In this document: in pieces, positions 1-5,852 of the stretch
Numbering within the stretch: position 1 is the first letter of the stretch
How the letters are laid out: every line of letters starts with the position of its first letter
Assembly (NCBI GenBank): GCA_021795135.1
Contig: JAJYPT010000071.1
Span: forward strand, 2,280-8,404
Origin: Actinomycetes bacterium
Lineage (GTDB): Bacteria; Actinomycetota; Acidimicrobiia; Acidimicrobiales; JAJYPT01
Direction of reading: 5' to 3'
Length of the DNA stretch: 6,125 bases
The notes under the pieces: generated by a model
Told to the model about the DNA's origin: nothing
Seen by the model: the letters and a program-made list of their open reading frames with translations, nothing else
The model's database searches: none
Made by a program: the position numbers and the translations under genes

Positions 1-351
1 GGTACAATGAGATTAGGTTCATATGTAGCTCGTCTATCTGCTGGTAGCAAAGTCGCAAATGCCTATGGAGAATCAGTCATTAGCGAAAGACATCGTCATC
101 GTTATGAAGTAAATTCTCGTTATAGAAAAAAATTAGAAGATGCTGGCTTGATATGTTCTGGAACTTCTCCAGATAATCGTTTAGTTGAATTTATAGAACT
201 AAAAGATCATCCTTTTTGGGTAGGTACCCAAGCTCATCCTGAGTTTAAAAGTCGTCCAGATCGTCCCCATCCTTTATTTACTCAATTGATTATTAGTGCT
301 TTAGAAAGAAAAAACGGTTCAAACTATTCAGAAAGAAAAAACAGTGAATAG
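1..351 (+). CDS. pyrG: CTP synthase, C-terminal fragment (5' end outside window)
   Basis: This is the end of CTP synthase, which makes CTP from UTP, ATP and glutamine-derived ammonia in the cytoplasm. The reading frame is open from base 1 (Gly-Thr-Met-Arg-Leu-Gly), so the ATG at 7 is an internal Met and not the start. The 116 residues seen are the end of the class I glutamine amidotransferase domain. They include the GTMRLGSY segment, the SERHRHRYE segment and, at bases 235-243, the His-Pro-Glu that supplies the His and Glu of the Cys-His-Glu glutaminase triad. The triad Cys and the whole synthase domain lie upstream; the family is about 540 residues, so roughly four fifths is missing. The motif SRPDRPHPLF near the end is typical of actinobacterial-type sequences (recalled, not searched). 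The last 8 bases overlap the next gene, which points to co-transcription. Identification is firm. Confidence 0.97.
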   Translation, partial: GTMRLGSYVARLSAGSKVANAYGESVISERHRHRYEVNSRYRKKLEDAGLICSGTSPDNRLVEFIELKDHPFWVGTQAHPEFKSRPDRPHPLFTQLIISALERKNGSNYSERKNSE

Positions 352-901
352 CTTTAAAAAACAACAAGAAGTTCTCCAATATCAAGGCAATACGATCTCA
401 TTACACGTAGGATCTTTTACCGATCCTAGTGGAGTTGAATTCAAAAGAGATATTATTCATCATCCAGGTGCAGTAACTGTAGTTGCACTTAAAGATGATG
501 GAGATACTGTTTTGATGGTTCGCCAATATAGAGCTGCTGTTGAAAGTGAACTTTTAGAAATTATAGCTGGAAAAAGAGATGTAGAAGGTGAAGACCCATT
601 ATTGACAGCTAAAAGAGAATTAGAAGAAGAAGCAGGAGTAAAAGCCTCCCATTGGCAACTATTGGGGCAGTTTTATAATTCTCCAGGATTTTCAGATGAA
701 CACTCTTATTCCTATCTTGCCACAGGGCTAACCCAGGGCAAATCTCAGCCCCATGGCATTGAAGAACAATATATGAAGATAGAAGAAATATCTTTAGCTA
801 AAAGTTTTCAGATGATCCAAAGTGGACAAATAACAGATGCAAAGACAATAATTGGACTTTTTTTAGCTGAAAAGGTTATTAATTCTTCAAGTTCTCAATG
901 A
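344..901 (+). CDS. NUDIX hydrolase, ADP-ribose pyrophosphatase type
   Basis: A predicted cytoplasmic NUDIX pyrophosphohydrolase of 185 residues, most like ADP-ribose pyrophosphatases that split ADP-ribose to AMP and ribose 5-phosphate. Family features seen are HPGAVTVVAL (residues 40-49), VRQYR (59-63), and the NUDIX box from Gly76 through Glu83 to R91-E92-L93 with E95, E96 and G98, which carry the metal-binding glutamates. The box has six residues between the first Gly and Glu instead of the usual five, as in M. tuberculosis Rv1700 as I recall it. The start is taken as GTG at 344, which overlaps the pyrG stop by 8 nt; a weak purine-rich GAAAG lies 8 nt upstream and no ATG fits the N-terminus better. 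The stop overlaps the xerD ATG. Position between pyrG and xerD matches actinobacteria. The family is firm; the exact substrate is inferred. Confidence 0.92.
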   Translation: MNSFKKQQEVLQYQGNTISLHVGSFTDPSGVEFKRDIIHHPGAVTVVALKDDGDTVLMVRQYRAAVESELLEIIAGKRDVEGEDPLLTAKRELEEEAGVKASHWQLLGQFYNSPGFSDEHSYSYLATGLTQGKSQPHGIEEQYMKIEEISLAKSFQMIQSGQITDAKTIIGLFLAEKVINSSSSQ

Positions 902-1848
902 AGAACAAACAATATTTATCAAAACAAGCCGAAGAGTATCTTTCTTGGTTAGCCACAGAGAGGGGGCGTGCTTACAACACGCTTATATCTTATAGGCGCG
1001 ACCTTGTTTCTTATGAAAAATTTTTAAATCAAAAAGGCCAAAGTCTAGAAAATGTAAGTGAAGAATTACTTCAAGAATACATATGCTTTTTGCGCTCTAA
1101 TTCTTTGGCAGCTTCTTCTATAGCAAGACAATTAGTTGTTGTAAGGGGTTTGCATAAATTTTGTCTCAAAGAAGGTTTTAGTTCAACAAATCCAGGATCG
1201 GGGCTAGAACTTCCCCTGGTTCCTAAAGCTTTGCCTAAAGCTCTTAGTAAAGAACAAGTAGAAACTCTTTTATCAGCTGTTTTGGGTTATGACCCCCTTG
1301 CTAGGAGAGATAGGTGTATCTTGGAGCTTTTATATGGCACTGGAATGCGTATTTCTGAACTTATAGGTTTGAACTTATCTGATTTATTTTTAGAAGATTC
1401 TTTATTGAAAGTTACCGGTAAAGGTTCAAAGCAACGTTTAGTACCAGTTGGTAGTTTTGCAAAAAAAGCTTTAGATGACTGGATTTGTGGTGCAGGCAGG
1501 GGCGCTATATTACAAAAAGCTAATAAAAAAAATACCAAAGTTGAAAGAGAGGCTCTTTTTCTCAACTCCAAAGGAGGAAGACTATCTCGACAAGGAGCTT
1601 GGATGATATTGGGTTCTTATGCTAAAAAAGTCAATCTTGAGAAAAGTTTAAGTCCACATGTTCTTAGGCATTCTTGTGCTACTCACATGTTAGACGGGGG
1701 AGCAGATATACGCATAGTTCAAGAGCTTTTAGGTCATGCTTCTATAACGACTACTCAGATTTATACTAAAGTTTCTGCTTTGCATCTAAAAAAGGCATAT
1801 GAAAAAGCTCACCCACGTGCTTTAGCTAAAACTAGGCATGAAAAATAA
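898..1848 (+). CDS. xerD: Site-specific tyrosine recombinase XerD
   Basis: A 316-residue tyrosine recombinase of the XerC/XerD group, which with its partner and FtsK resolves chromosome dimers at the dif site. The N-terminal SAM-like core-binding domain covers about residues 8-95, including the region around Tyr26-Tyr32. The catalytic domain covers about 115-300. All six catalytic residues are visible: Arg151 (GTGMRISE), Lys175 (TGKGSKQR), His254 and Arg257 (PHVLRH), His280 (LLGH) and nucleophile Tyr289. Length is close to the family norm of about 300. The C-terminal AHPRA tail is typical of actinobacterial XerD rather than of phage integrases. The ATG at 898 overlaps the previous TGA as ATGA with no Shine-Dalgarno sequence, so translational coupling is likely. 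About 20 extra residues near 200-220, rich in Lys and Asn, sit before the FLN strand. XerC cannot be fully excluded, but context and tail favour XerD. Confidence 0.94.
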   Translation: MKNKQYLSKQAEEYLSWLATERGRAYNTLISYRRDLVSYEKFLNQKGQSLENVSEELLQEYICFLRSNSLAASSIARQLVVVRGLHKFCLKEGFSSTNPGSGLELPLVPKALPKALSKEQVETLLSAVLGYDPLARRDRCILELLYGTGMRISELIGLNLSDLFLEDSLLKVTGKGSKQRLVPVGSFAKKALDDWICGAGRGAILQKANKKNTKVEREALFLNSKGGRLSRQGAWMILGSYAKKVNLEKSLSPHVLRHSCATHMLDGGADIRIVQELLGHASITTTQIYTKVSALHLKKAYEKAHPRALAKTRHEK

Positions 1849-1988
1849 TCTTGAATCTAGGGGTGGTGTACTTATAGAGGCGATATGAATCTAGTATTGA
1901 TTTAGTGTGGAATAAGTTTTTAGTAAATGGAAAAAAACGATTTTAGGATTTTATATTTGAAACTATTACAAAACATAGAAAACATCTA
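1849..1988. other. Intergenic gap between xerD and the M50 protease gene, possible promoter region
   Basis: This is the longest non-coding stretch in the window at 140 bp. It holds an exact 9-bp direct repeat, TGAATCTAG, at 1852-1860 and 1886-1894. An AT-rich box TATATT at 1952-1957 resembles a -10 element but has no convincing -35 about 17 bp before it. No hairpin followed by a T-run is evident after xerD, so readthrough from the upstream operon is possible. A six-codon ATG frame at 1885-1905, preceded by AGAGG, is noted but not called. Since the region is AT-rich, promoter-like boxes arise easily by chance. Confidence 0.35.
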
Positions 1989-2711
1989 ATGACTAGGAGA
2001 ATTCAACCTGGAGCTATTGTAGTAGTCATTCTTTTAGTGATTTTTTTCTATTTGGGATTTCAAAAGGGTATAATTAGCTCCCAAGGTATTATATTTTTTT
2101 TAGTTTTGATACCTTCTATAATTTTACATGAAGTATCTCATGGTCTAGTTGCTTTAGCTTTTGGTGATCCAACTGCTAAAGAAGCTAAAAGACTTACCTT
2201 GAATCCACTTCGACATGTTGATCCTCTTGGTACGGTAATAGTTCCAGTATTGCTTATTATTTTAACCCATAGCGCTTTTGGCTGGGCTAAACCAGTTCCT
2301 GTCAATGTCTCTAGATTGAGAAGCCCGCGCAATCAAGGAGTTATTGTAAGTTTGGCAGGACCTTTGGTAAATATTCTAATAGCAGTTATTGCTGGATTGG
2401 TTCTTCATTTTTCTTTATCAACCTCCCAAATCAGTATCGCAGCTTCTAATGGCGGATTTTCTTGGGTAAATGTAGTTATTATGCTTGGAGTAGCTAATAC
2501 AGTTCTTGCAACTTTTAATTTATTACCTATTCCCCCTTTGGATGGTTCAGCAGTTATTGAAAGATTTTTGCCTCTAAGGCTTTGGGAACCCTATCTACGT
2601 TTACGTTCTTATGCGTTGATAATCGTGTTTTTAATTATATTTTTTATACCAGGTGCCATACAGGCAATACTTGTTCCAGTGATCAACTTTTGGTTTTCTT
2701 TGTTTTTGTAA
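1989..2711 (+). CDS. M50-family site-2 protease, integral membrane zinc metalloprotease
   Basis: A 240-residue polytopic membrane protein of the site-2 protease family (peptidase M50), which cleaves substrates inside the membrane. The zinc site is visible as HEVSH at residues 47-51 (HExxH), inside the hydrophobic segment 33-56. The third-ligand region appears as NLLPIPPLDG at 177-186, with Asp185 as the expected zinc ligand. Other hydrophobic segments lie near 9-24, 83-97, 116-141, 158-177 and 206-238. There is no PDZ or CBS domain, so it belongs to the short subgroup and not to RseP-type proteases. The GWAKPVPVN stretch at 98-106 is typical of this subgroup. The ATG at 1989 has no Shine-Dalgarno sequence before it; an AGGAGA lies inside the gene at 1995-2000 but leads to no usable start. 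It is probably co-transcribed with the HD gene 5 bp downstream. The substrate cannot be told. Confidence 0.9.
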   Translation: MTRRIQPGAIVVVILLVIFFYLGFQKGIISSQGIIFFLVLIPSIILHEVSHGLVALAFGDPTAKEAKRLTLNPLRHVDPLGTVIVPVLLIILTHSAFGWAKPVPVNVSRLRSPRNQGVIVSLAGPLVNILIAVIAGLVLHFSLSTSQISIAASNGGFSWVNVVIMLGVANTVLATFNLLPIPPLDGSAVIERFLPLRLWEPYLRLRSYALIIVFLIIFFIPGAIQAILVPVINFWFSLFL

Positions 2712-2716
2712 TAATT

Positions 2717-3277
2717 ATGATGATATATAAAGACAAAAACAAATCTCAAAAAACAAAAACCTCTTCTATTTTTCATCTTATAAAAAGGTGGGCTGTTTCT
2801 TTGTCTTCCAAGCCTCCTTCAAATAGGGATTTAGATTGGGTTCGATTGCAACTTAGCCCATTGGAATACGAGCTGTGGTCTCAAATGAGTAACCAGGATA
2901 AAAGACATACCATTTCAGTTGCCCACAAGTTGCGAAACCGCCTAGATTCTCCGGTTCCCTCTTATGCCACAGCAGCTGCCCTATTACATGATATTGGGAA
3001 AATACGATCCAATTTAGGAACCAATTCAAGGGTTTTGGCAACTTTGATTGCAGGTGTTTTGGGTAGGGATCAAGTAAGTAAGTGGAAGAACAAGTCTGGT
3101 TTTTTAGCAAGAGTGGGCTTATATATCGACCATGGGAAAGTGGGATCTGAACTATTGAGGGCCATAGGAAGTTCTGCTTTGACAATTTCATGGACTAATC
3201 AACACCATGATCCTCTAAGAGACTGGCAAATCAAAGATAGATGGGCAATTGTATTGAAAGATTGTGATGGAGATTGA
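2717..3277 (+). CDS. Small HD-domain protein, putative phosphohydrolase
   Basis: A soluble-looking protein of 186 residues with an HD metal-dependent phosphohydrolase core. Visible metal-site candidates are His64 (in DKRHTISVA), the His91-Asp92 pair in ALLHDIGK, His139 (YIDHGKVG), His163-His164 (NQHHDP) and a terminal Asp182 or Asp184 in KDCDGD. The GYP signature of c-di-GMP phosphodiesterases is absent, so it is not a standard HD-GYP enzyme. The start is chosen at ATG 2717 (or the next codon at 2720), just past the protease stop. A longer frame from 2582 would lie 130 bp inside the protease gene, and its extra residues look like shadow translation. Neither start has a Shine-Dalgarno sequence. 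The first 20 residues are Lys-rich and poorly defined. I recall similar uncharacterised HD proteins in Acidimicrobiia, with the segment around LWSQMSNQDKRH, but cannot verify this. The substrate is unknown. Confidence 0.85.
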   Translation: MMIYKDKNKSQKTKTSSIFHLIKRWAVSLSSKPPSNRDLDWVRLQLSPLEYELWSQMSNQDKRHTISVAHKLRNRLDSPVPSYATAAALLHDIGKIRSNLGTNSRVLATLIAGVLGRDQVSKWKNKSGFLARVGLYIDHGKVGSELLRAIGSSALTISWTNQHHDPLRDWQIKDRWAIVLKDCDGD

Positions 3278-3293
3278 ATAGCTCTAAAGATCA

Positions 3294-3323
3294 TTATCGT
3301 TTGGTCGAGTATATCAATATGAT
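3294..3323 (+). promoter_or_regulatory. Possible weak promoter upstream of the GGDEF gene
   Basis: In the 80-bp gap between the HD gene and the cyclase, TATGAT at 3318-3323 matches five of six bases of the sigma-70-type -10 consensus. The best -35 at 18-bp spacing, TTATCG at 3294-3299, matches only three of six, and there is no extended -10 TG. Transcription would start near 3330, leaving a leader of about 28 nt. The alternative is that the cyclase is simply the last gene of the protease-HD transcript. Confidence 0.25.
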
Positions 3324-3357
3324 TCCTTTATTTTGTCTCATCAAAAGCTAGACAGCG

Positions 3358-4806
3358 ATGTTTCCCTTTTCTAGGTCAATGCGAACTAAATCAGCTTTTG
3401 GACCCTCTCTTCCCAGGTTGACTTCAAAAGTTTTTATTGATTTAGGTATATGGATGGGGCTTTTTGGTGCCATAATCGGAATTTTATTTCCTCTATCTAT
3501 GATTTGGGTTGGAATACCATCTAGGTTTGTAGACAACCCTTTGTTTTATGTATTTACAATCGGAGCTGGTCTCCTAGTAGGATTTGTCAATTTTGGCCTA
3601 TCTCGTTTGGTGGTTGGATCTATGGTCCATCATCTTTCTACCAAGATGTCTGAAGTTACCCATGCAATTTCACTTGCTACTTATACTGGGGACTGGACGC
3701 AGTGTAATCCTAAAGATTGTCAAATAGAAATTATTTCCAAAGATGAACTAGGTGCAGCTGCTAAAGCTTATAATGATTTGCTTTTTAGTCTTGAGCGTTC
3801 AAAAACCGTACAAGGTTCTATGACTGCAATAATTTCTTCTTTGACCCAACATATTACTATAGAAACTTTGACAAAAGCAGCTCTTGATGATCTTGTAAAT
3901 TATCTTGGAGTCTCAGGTGGGGTATTTTTGATTGTAAAAGAAGGAGAACTAGAAACTGTAGCGTCTTTGCGAGTATCTGCAATTTCCAAAGAAATGCTAG
4001 ATTCTATAAAACAAAGTATAGAATCTGGAAAAATACTCACCTACCAAATACCACAAGGGATTGAACTTTCGGCTTCTTTGTTGAATTTTAGACCAAGTTC
4101 TATTAGGGTGGTTCCAATTTTATTTAAAAAAGTACCCCTTGGGGCAATAGTTGTAGCTTATTGCAAAGAACCTGAAACAGAGGCTATAAGCCTTCTTCAT
4201 ATGTTACAAGATCCCTTAGCAATTGCGCTAAATAATGCTTTATCTTACGAAAGCTTTCAGCGCTTGGCTGCTATTGATCCTCTAACTGGTATATATAATA
4301 GAAGATTTGGCTTTAGGCGGCTGAATGAAGAGTTTAGCCGTTCCATTCGTAGTTCAACCCCAATGGGTCTTGTGTCATTTGATATAGATCATTTCAAAGA
4401 TATAAATGATACCTATGGCCATCTTGAAGGAGACCGGGTTCTTTCTCAAATAGTAGCTATTGCTAAAATAAGACTTAGGGAAGGAGATGTCTTCATAAGA
4501 ACAGGAGGCGAAGAATTTTTATTACTTCTGCCTGGAGCTGGGCAAAGCGATGCACGAGCAATTGCAGAACAAATTAGACAAGGTGTAGCAAGTGCTTCTA
4601 TAGCTATGGCCCAGTCTTCTATCAAAGTAACAATTTCTCTTGGGGCAATTTCATTTCCAGAGACAAATTGTACAGATCACATTGAGTTACTTGCTTTGGT
4701 AGATGAGGCAATGTATAGGTCTAAAAAAACTGGTCGAAATAAAGTTTCTCTTGGTCGACAATCCAAAGAGCCTGTTATGGCAAAGATGACTTGGTTGGAT
4801 AGTTGA
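3358..4806 (+). CDS. Membrane-bound diguanylate cyclase (HAMP-GAF-GGDEF)
   Basis: A 482-residue predicted c-di-GMP synthase, which joins two GTP into the second messenger. Order of parts: two membrane segments near 28-51 and 61-84 joined by a loop of only about 10 residues; a HAMP-like linker near 80-147 with GDW at 111-113 and DELG at 129-132; a GAF-like domain near 160-295; and the GGDEF domain from 307. In that domain are DPLTGIYNRR (307-316), FDID with metal-binding Asp342, FKDINDTYGH (346-355) and the active-site loop GGEEF (383-387). The inhibitory I-site RxxD is present as Arg374-Asp377, exactly five residues before GGEEF. It should therefore be active and product-inhibited. The start may be ATG 3358 or the Met at 3379; a stop at 3349 excludes anything earlier, and neither has a good Shine-Dalgarno sequence. 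No EAL or HD-GYP partner is in view. Confidence 0.93.
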   Translation: MFPFSRSMRTKSAFGPSLPRLTSKVFIDLGIWMGLFGAIIGILFPLSMIWVGIPSRFVDNPLFYVFTIGAGLLVGFVNFGLSRLVVGSMVHHLSTKMSEVTHAISLATYTGDWTQCNPKDCQIEIISKDELGAAAKAYNDLLFSLERSKTVQGSMTAIISSLTQHITIETLTKAALDDLVNYLGVSGGVFLIVKEGELETVASLRVSAISKEMLDSIKQSIESGKILTYQIPQGIELSASLLNFRPSSIRVVPILFKKVPLGAIVVAYCKEPETEAISLLHMLQDPLAIALNNALSYESFQRLAAIDPLTGIYNRRFGFRRLNEEFSRSIRSSTPMGLVSFDIDHFKDINDTYGHLEGDRVLSQIVAIAKIRLREGDVFIRTGGEEFLLLLPGAGQSDARAIAEQIRQGVASASIAMAQSSIKVTISLGAISFPETNCTDHIELLALVDEAMYRSKKTGRNKVSLGRQSKEPVMAKMTWLDS

Positions 4807-4815
4807 TCCTATCAA
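4795..4815. terminator. Possible small hairpin across the two convergent stop codons
   Basis: GATAG at 4798-4802 pairs with CTATC at 4809-4813 around a 6-nt loop, and TT/AA at 4795-4796 and 4814-4815 can extend the stem past a one-base bulge. It covers the stop codon of the cyclase (4804-4806) and that of trpS (4812-4814). No T-run follows on either strand and the stem is weak, so a terminator role is only a suggestion. The 5-bp gap leaves no room for separate terminators. Confidence 0.2.
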
Positions 4816-5801
4816 GGTTGAGATAATATCAAAAAGCCCATTGCTTCTTTTGCCTCTTTGATCGTAACAGATGCTACCGAAGAGGCTTTTTGAGCACCTA
4901 ATTTTAGTATTTTTTCTACTTCAGCCAAGTCAGATTGCAGCTCTTTGTATCGTTTTTGTATGGGTTCGAGAACTTGGATAACTGCTTCTGCTGTATCTTT
5001 TTTTAAAGGTCCATATTGACTGTAGTTTTCTTGGAGCTTGGAAATTTCTATAGATGTACAAGCTGAGAGTATAGATAACAAATTTGAAACTCCAGGCTTT
5101 TTTTCTATGTCGTAATAAACCTCATTGGAAGTATCTGTTACTGCTTTTTTAATCTTTTTAGAAATTTCTTGAGGAGAATCCAATAGATTAATTGCTCCAA
5201 GGTCAGAACTTGTGGATTTAGACATTTTTTTAGTTGGAATTTGTAAATCCATTATTTTAGCTCCAACTTTTGGAACATGGGCTTGAGGAACTACAAAGGT
5301 ATCTCCATATTTATGATTGAATCTAATAGCTATATTACGTGCTAATTCAAGATGTTGAACTTGGTCTTGTCCAACAGGTACTCTTTGAGCTTTATAGGCT
5401 AAAATATCAGCACTCATCAATACTGGATATGTAAATAGACCTGCTGTAATAGATTTGTTGGAAGTTGATTTATCTTTGAATTGTGTCATTCTAGATAATT
5501 CTCCAAATTGAGTATTGCATTCTAAGAGCCAAGACAATTCGCTATGATAACTAACATGGCTTTGGATAAATAAGGTGCAAATATTTGGATCTAGCCCAGC
5601 AGATAACAAAGATATAACAGCATCAAGAGTATTTTTTCTAAGTTTTTTTGGATCATGTTCTAAAGTGATTGCGTGTAAATCTACTAAACAAAAAAAAGAT
5701 TCATAATCAGCTTGATCTAAGATCCAATTCTTTATTGCACCTAGGTAATTTCCAAGATGCATTTGTCCTGTGGGCTGTATTCCAGAAAAAACTCGGGTCA
5801 T
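4812..5801 (-). CDS. trpS: Tryptophanyl-tRNA synthetase
   Basis: A 329-residue class Ic aminoacyl-tRNA synthetase that charges tRNA-Trp in the cytoplasm; length is normal for bacterial TrpRS (about 330). Signature motifs are in order: VFSGIQPTG then HLGN at residues 15-18 (the HIGH motif), MSADIL with the Trp-recognition region around Asp131, GQDQVQHLELAR (145-156), and KMSKS at 192-196. The start is ATG at 5801, giving the canonical MTRVFSGIQPTG. The frame stays open to an ATG at 5885, but those 28 extra residues do not belong to the family and would overlap scpA. AGGAG lies only 2 nt before the chosen ATG. The gene stands opposite to all its neighbours: convergent with the cyclase and divergent from scpA. 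No T-box-like leader fits in the short upstream gap. The sequence looks complete. Confidence 0.97.
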   Translation of the reverse strand: MTRVFSGIQPTGQMHLGNYLGAIKNWILDQADYESFFCLVDLHAITLEHDPKKLRKNTLDAVISLLSAGLDPNICTLFIQSHVSYHSELSWLLECNTQFGELSRMTQFKDKSTSNKSITAGLFTYPVLMSADILAYKAQRVPVGQDQVQHLELARNIAIRFNHKYGDTFVVPQAHVPKVGAKIMDLQIPTKKMSKSTSSDLGAINLLDSPQEISKKIKKAVTDTSNEVYYDIEKKPGVSNLLSILSACTSIEISKLQENYSQYGPLKKDTAEAVIQVLEPIQKRYKELQSDLAEVEKILKLGAQKASSVASVTIKEAKEAMGFLILSQP

Positions 5802-5852
5802 AACTCCTATGTTATTGCTTATTTGTGTATTTGTTCGGCTATCTTGGCATAT
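5802..5852. promoter_or_regulatory. Compact divergent region between trpS and scpA
   Basis: About 51 bp separate the chosen start codons of two divergent genes. Both promoters would have to sit here or reach into the opposite gene. On the plus strand TATCTT at 5840-5845 is a partial -10 match with a poor TTGCTT at 5815-5820. On the minus strand no convincing pair was found. The region must carry promoter function for at least trpS, but the elements cannot be placed with confidence. Confidence 0.35.
5804..5808 (-). promoter_or_regulatory. Shine-Dalgarno AGGAG of trpS, unusually close to the start
   Basis: On the minus strand AGGAG is followed by only TT before the ATG at 5801, against the usual 5-9 nt spacing. 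It is the only clear Shine-Dalgarno match near any start codon in the window. No downstream in-frame start fits the TrpRS N-terminus, so the ATG at 5801 is kept. Confidence 0.5.

Noticed and set aside
7..9. ATG at base 7 as the start of a small 114-residue gene
   Set aside because: The frame is open to the window edge and the sequence is the interior of CTP synthase, so this is a truncated gene and not a short one.
1287..1571. Minus-strand open frame of 94 codons inside xerD
   Set aside because: It lies fully opposite the intact catalytic domain of XerD, resembles no family, and fits a shadow frame.
1885..1905. Six-codon ATG frame with AGAGG upstream, possible leader peptide
   Set aside because: Too short to support. 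It has no run of regulatory codons and no visible attenuator hairpin follows it.
2582..2716. Upstream extension of the HD protein reading frame into the protease gene
   Set aside because: It would overlap the protease gene by 130 bp, and the added residues look like out-of-frame translation of membrane segments. The paired ATG at 2717/2720 right after the protease stop is a better start.
2853..3191. Minus-strand open frame of 112 codons opposite the HD gene
   Set aside because: No recognisable motif, and the opposite strand encodes a clear HD domain.
3319..3351. Ten-codon frame (MIPLFCLIKS) before the cyclase gene
   Set aside because: No Shine-Dalgarno sequence and no sign of conservation to judge by; its ATG overlaps the possible -10 box.
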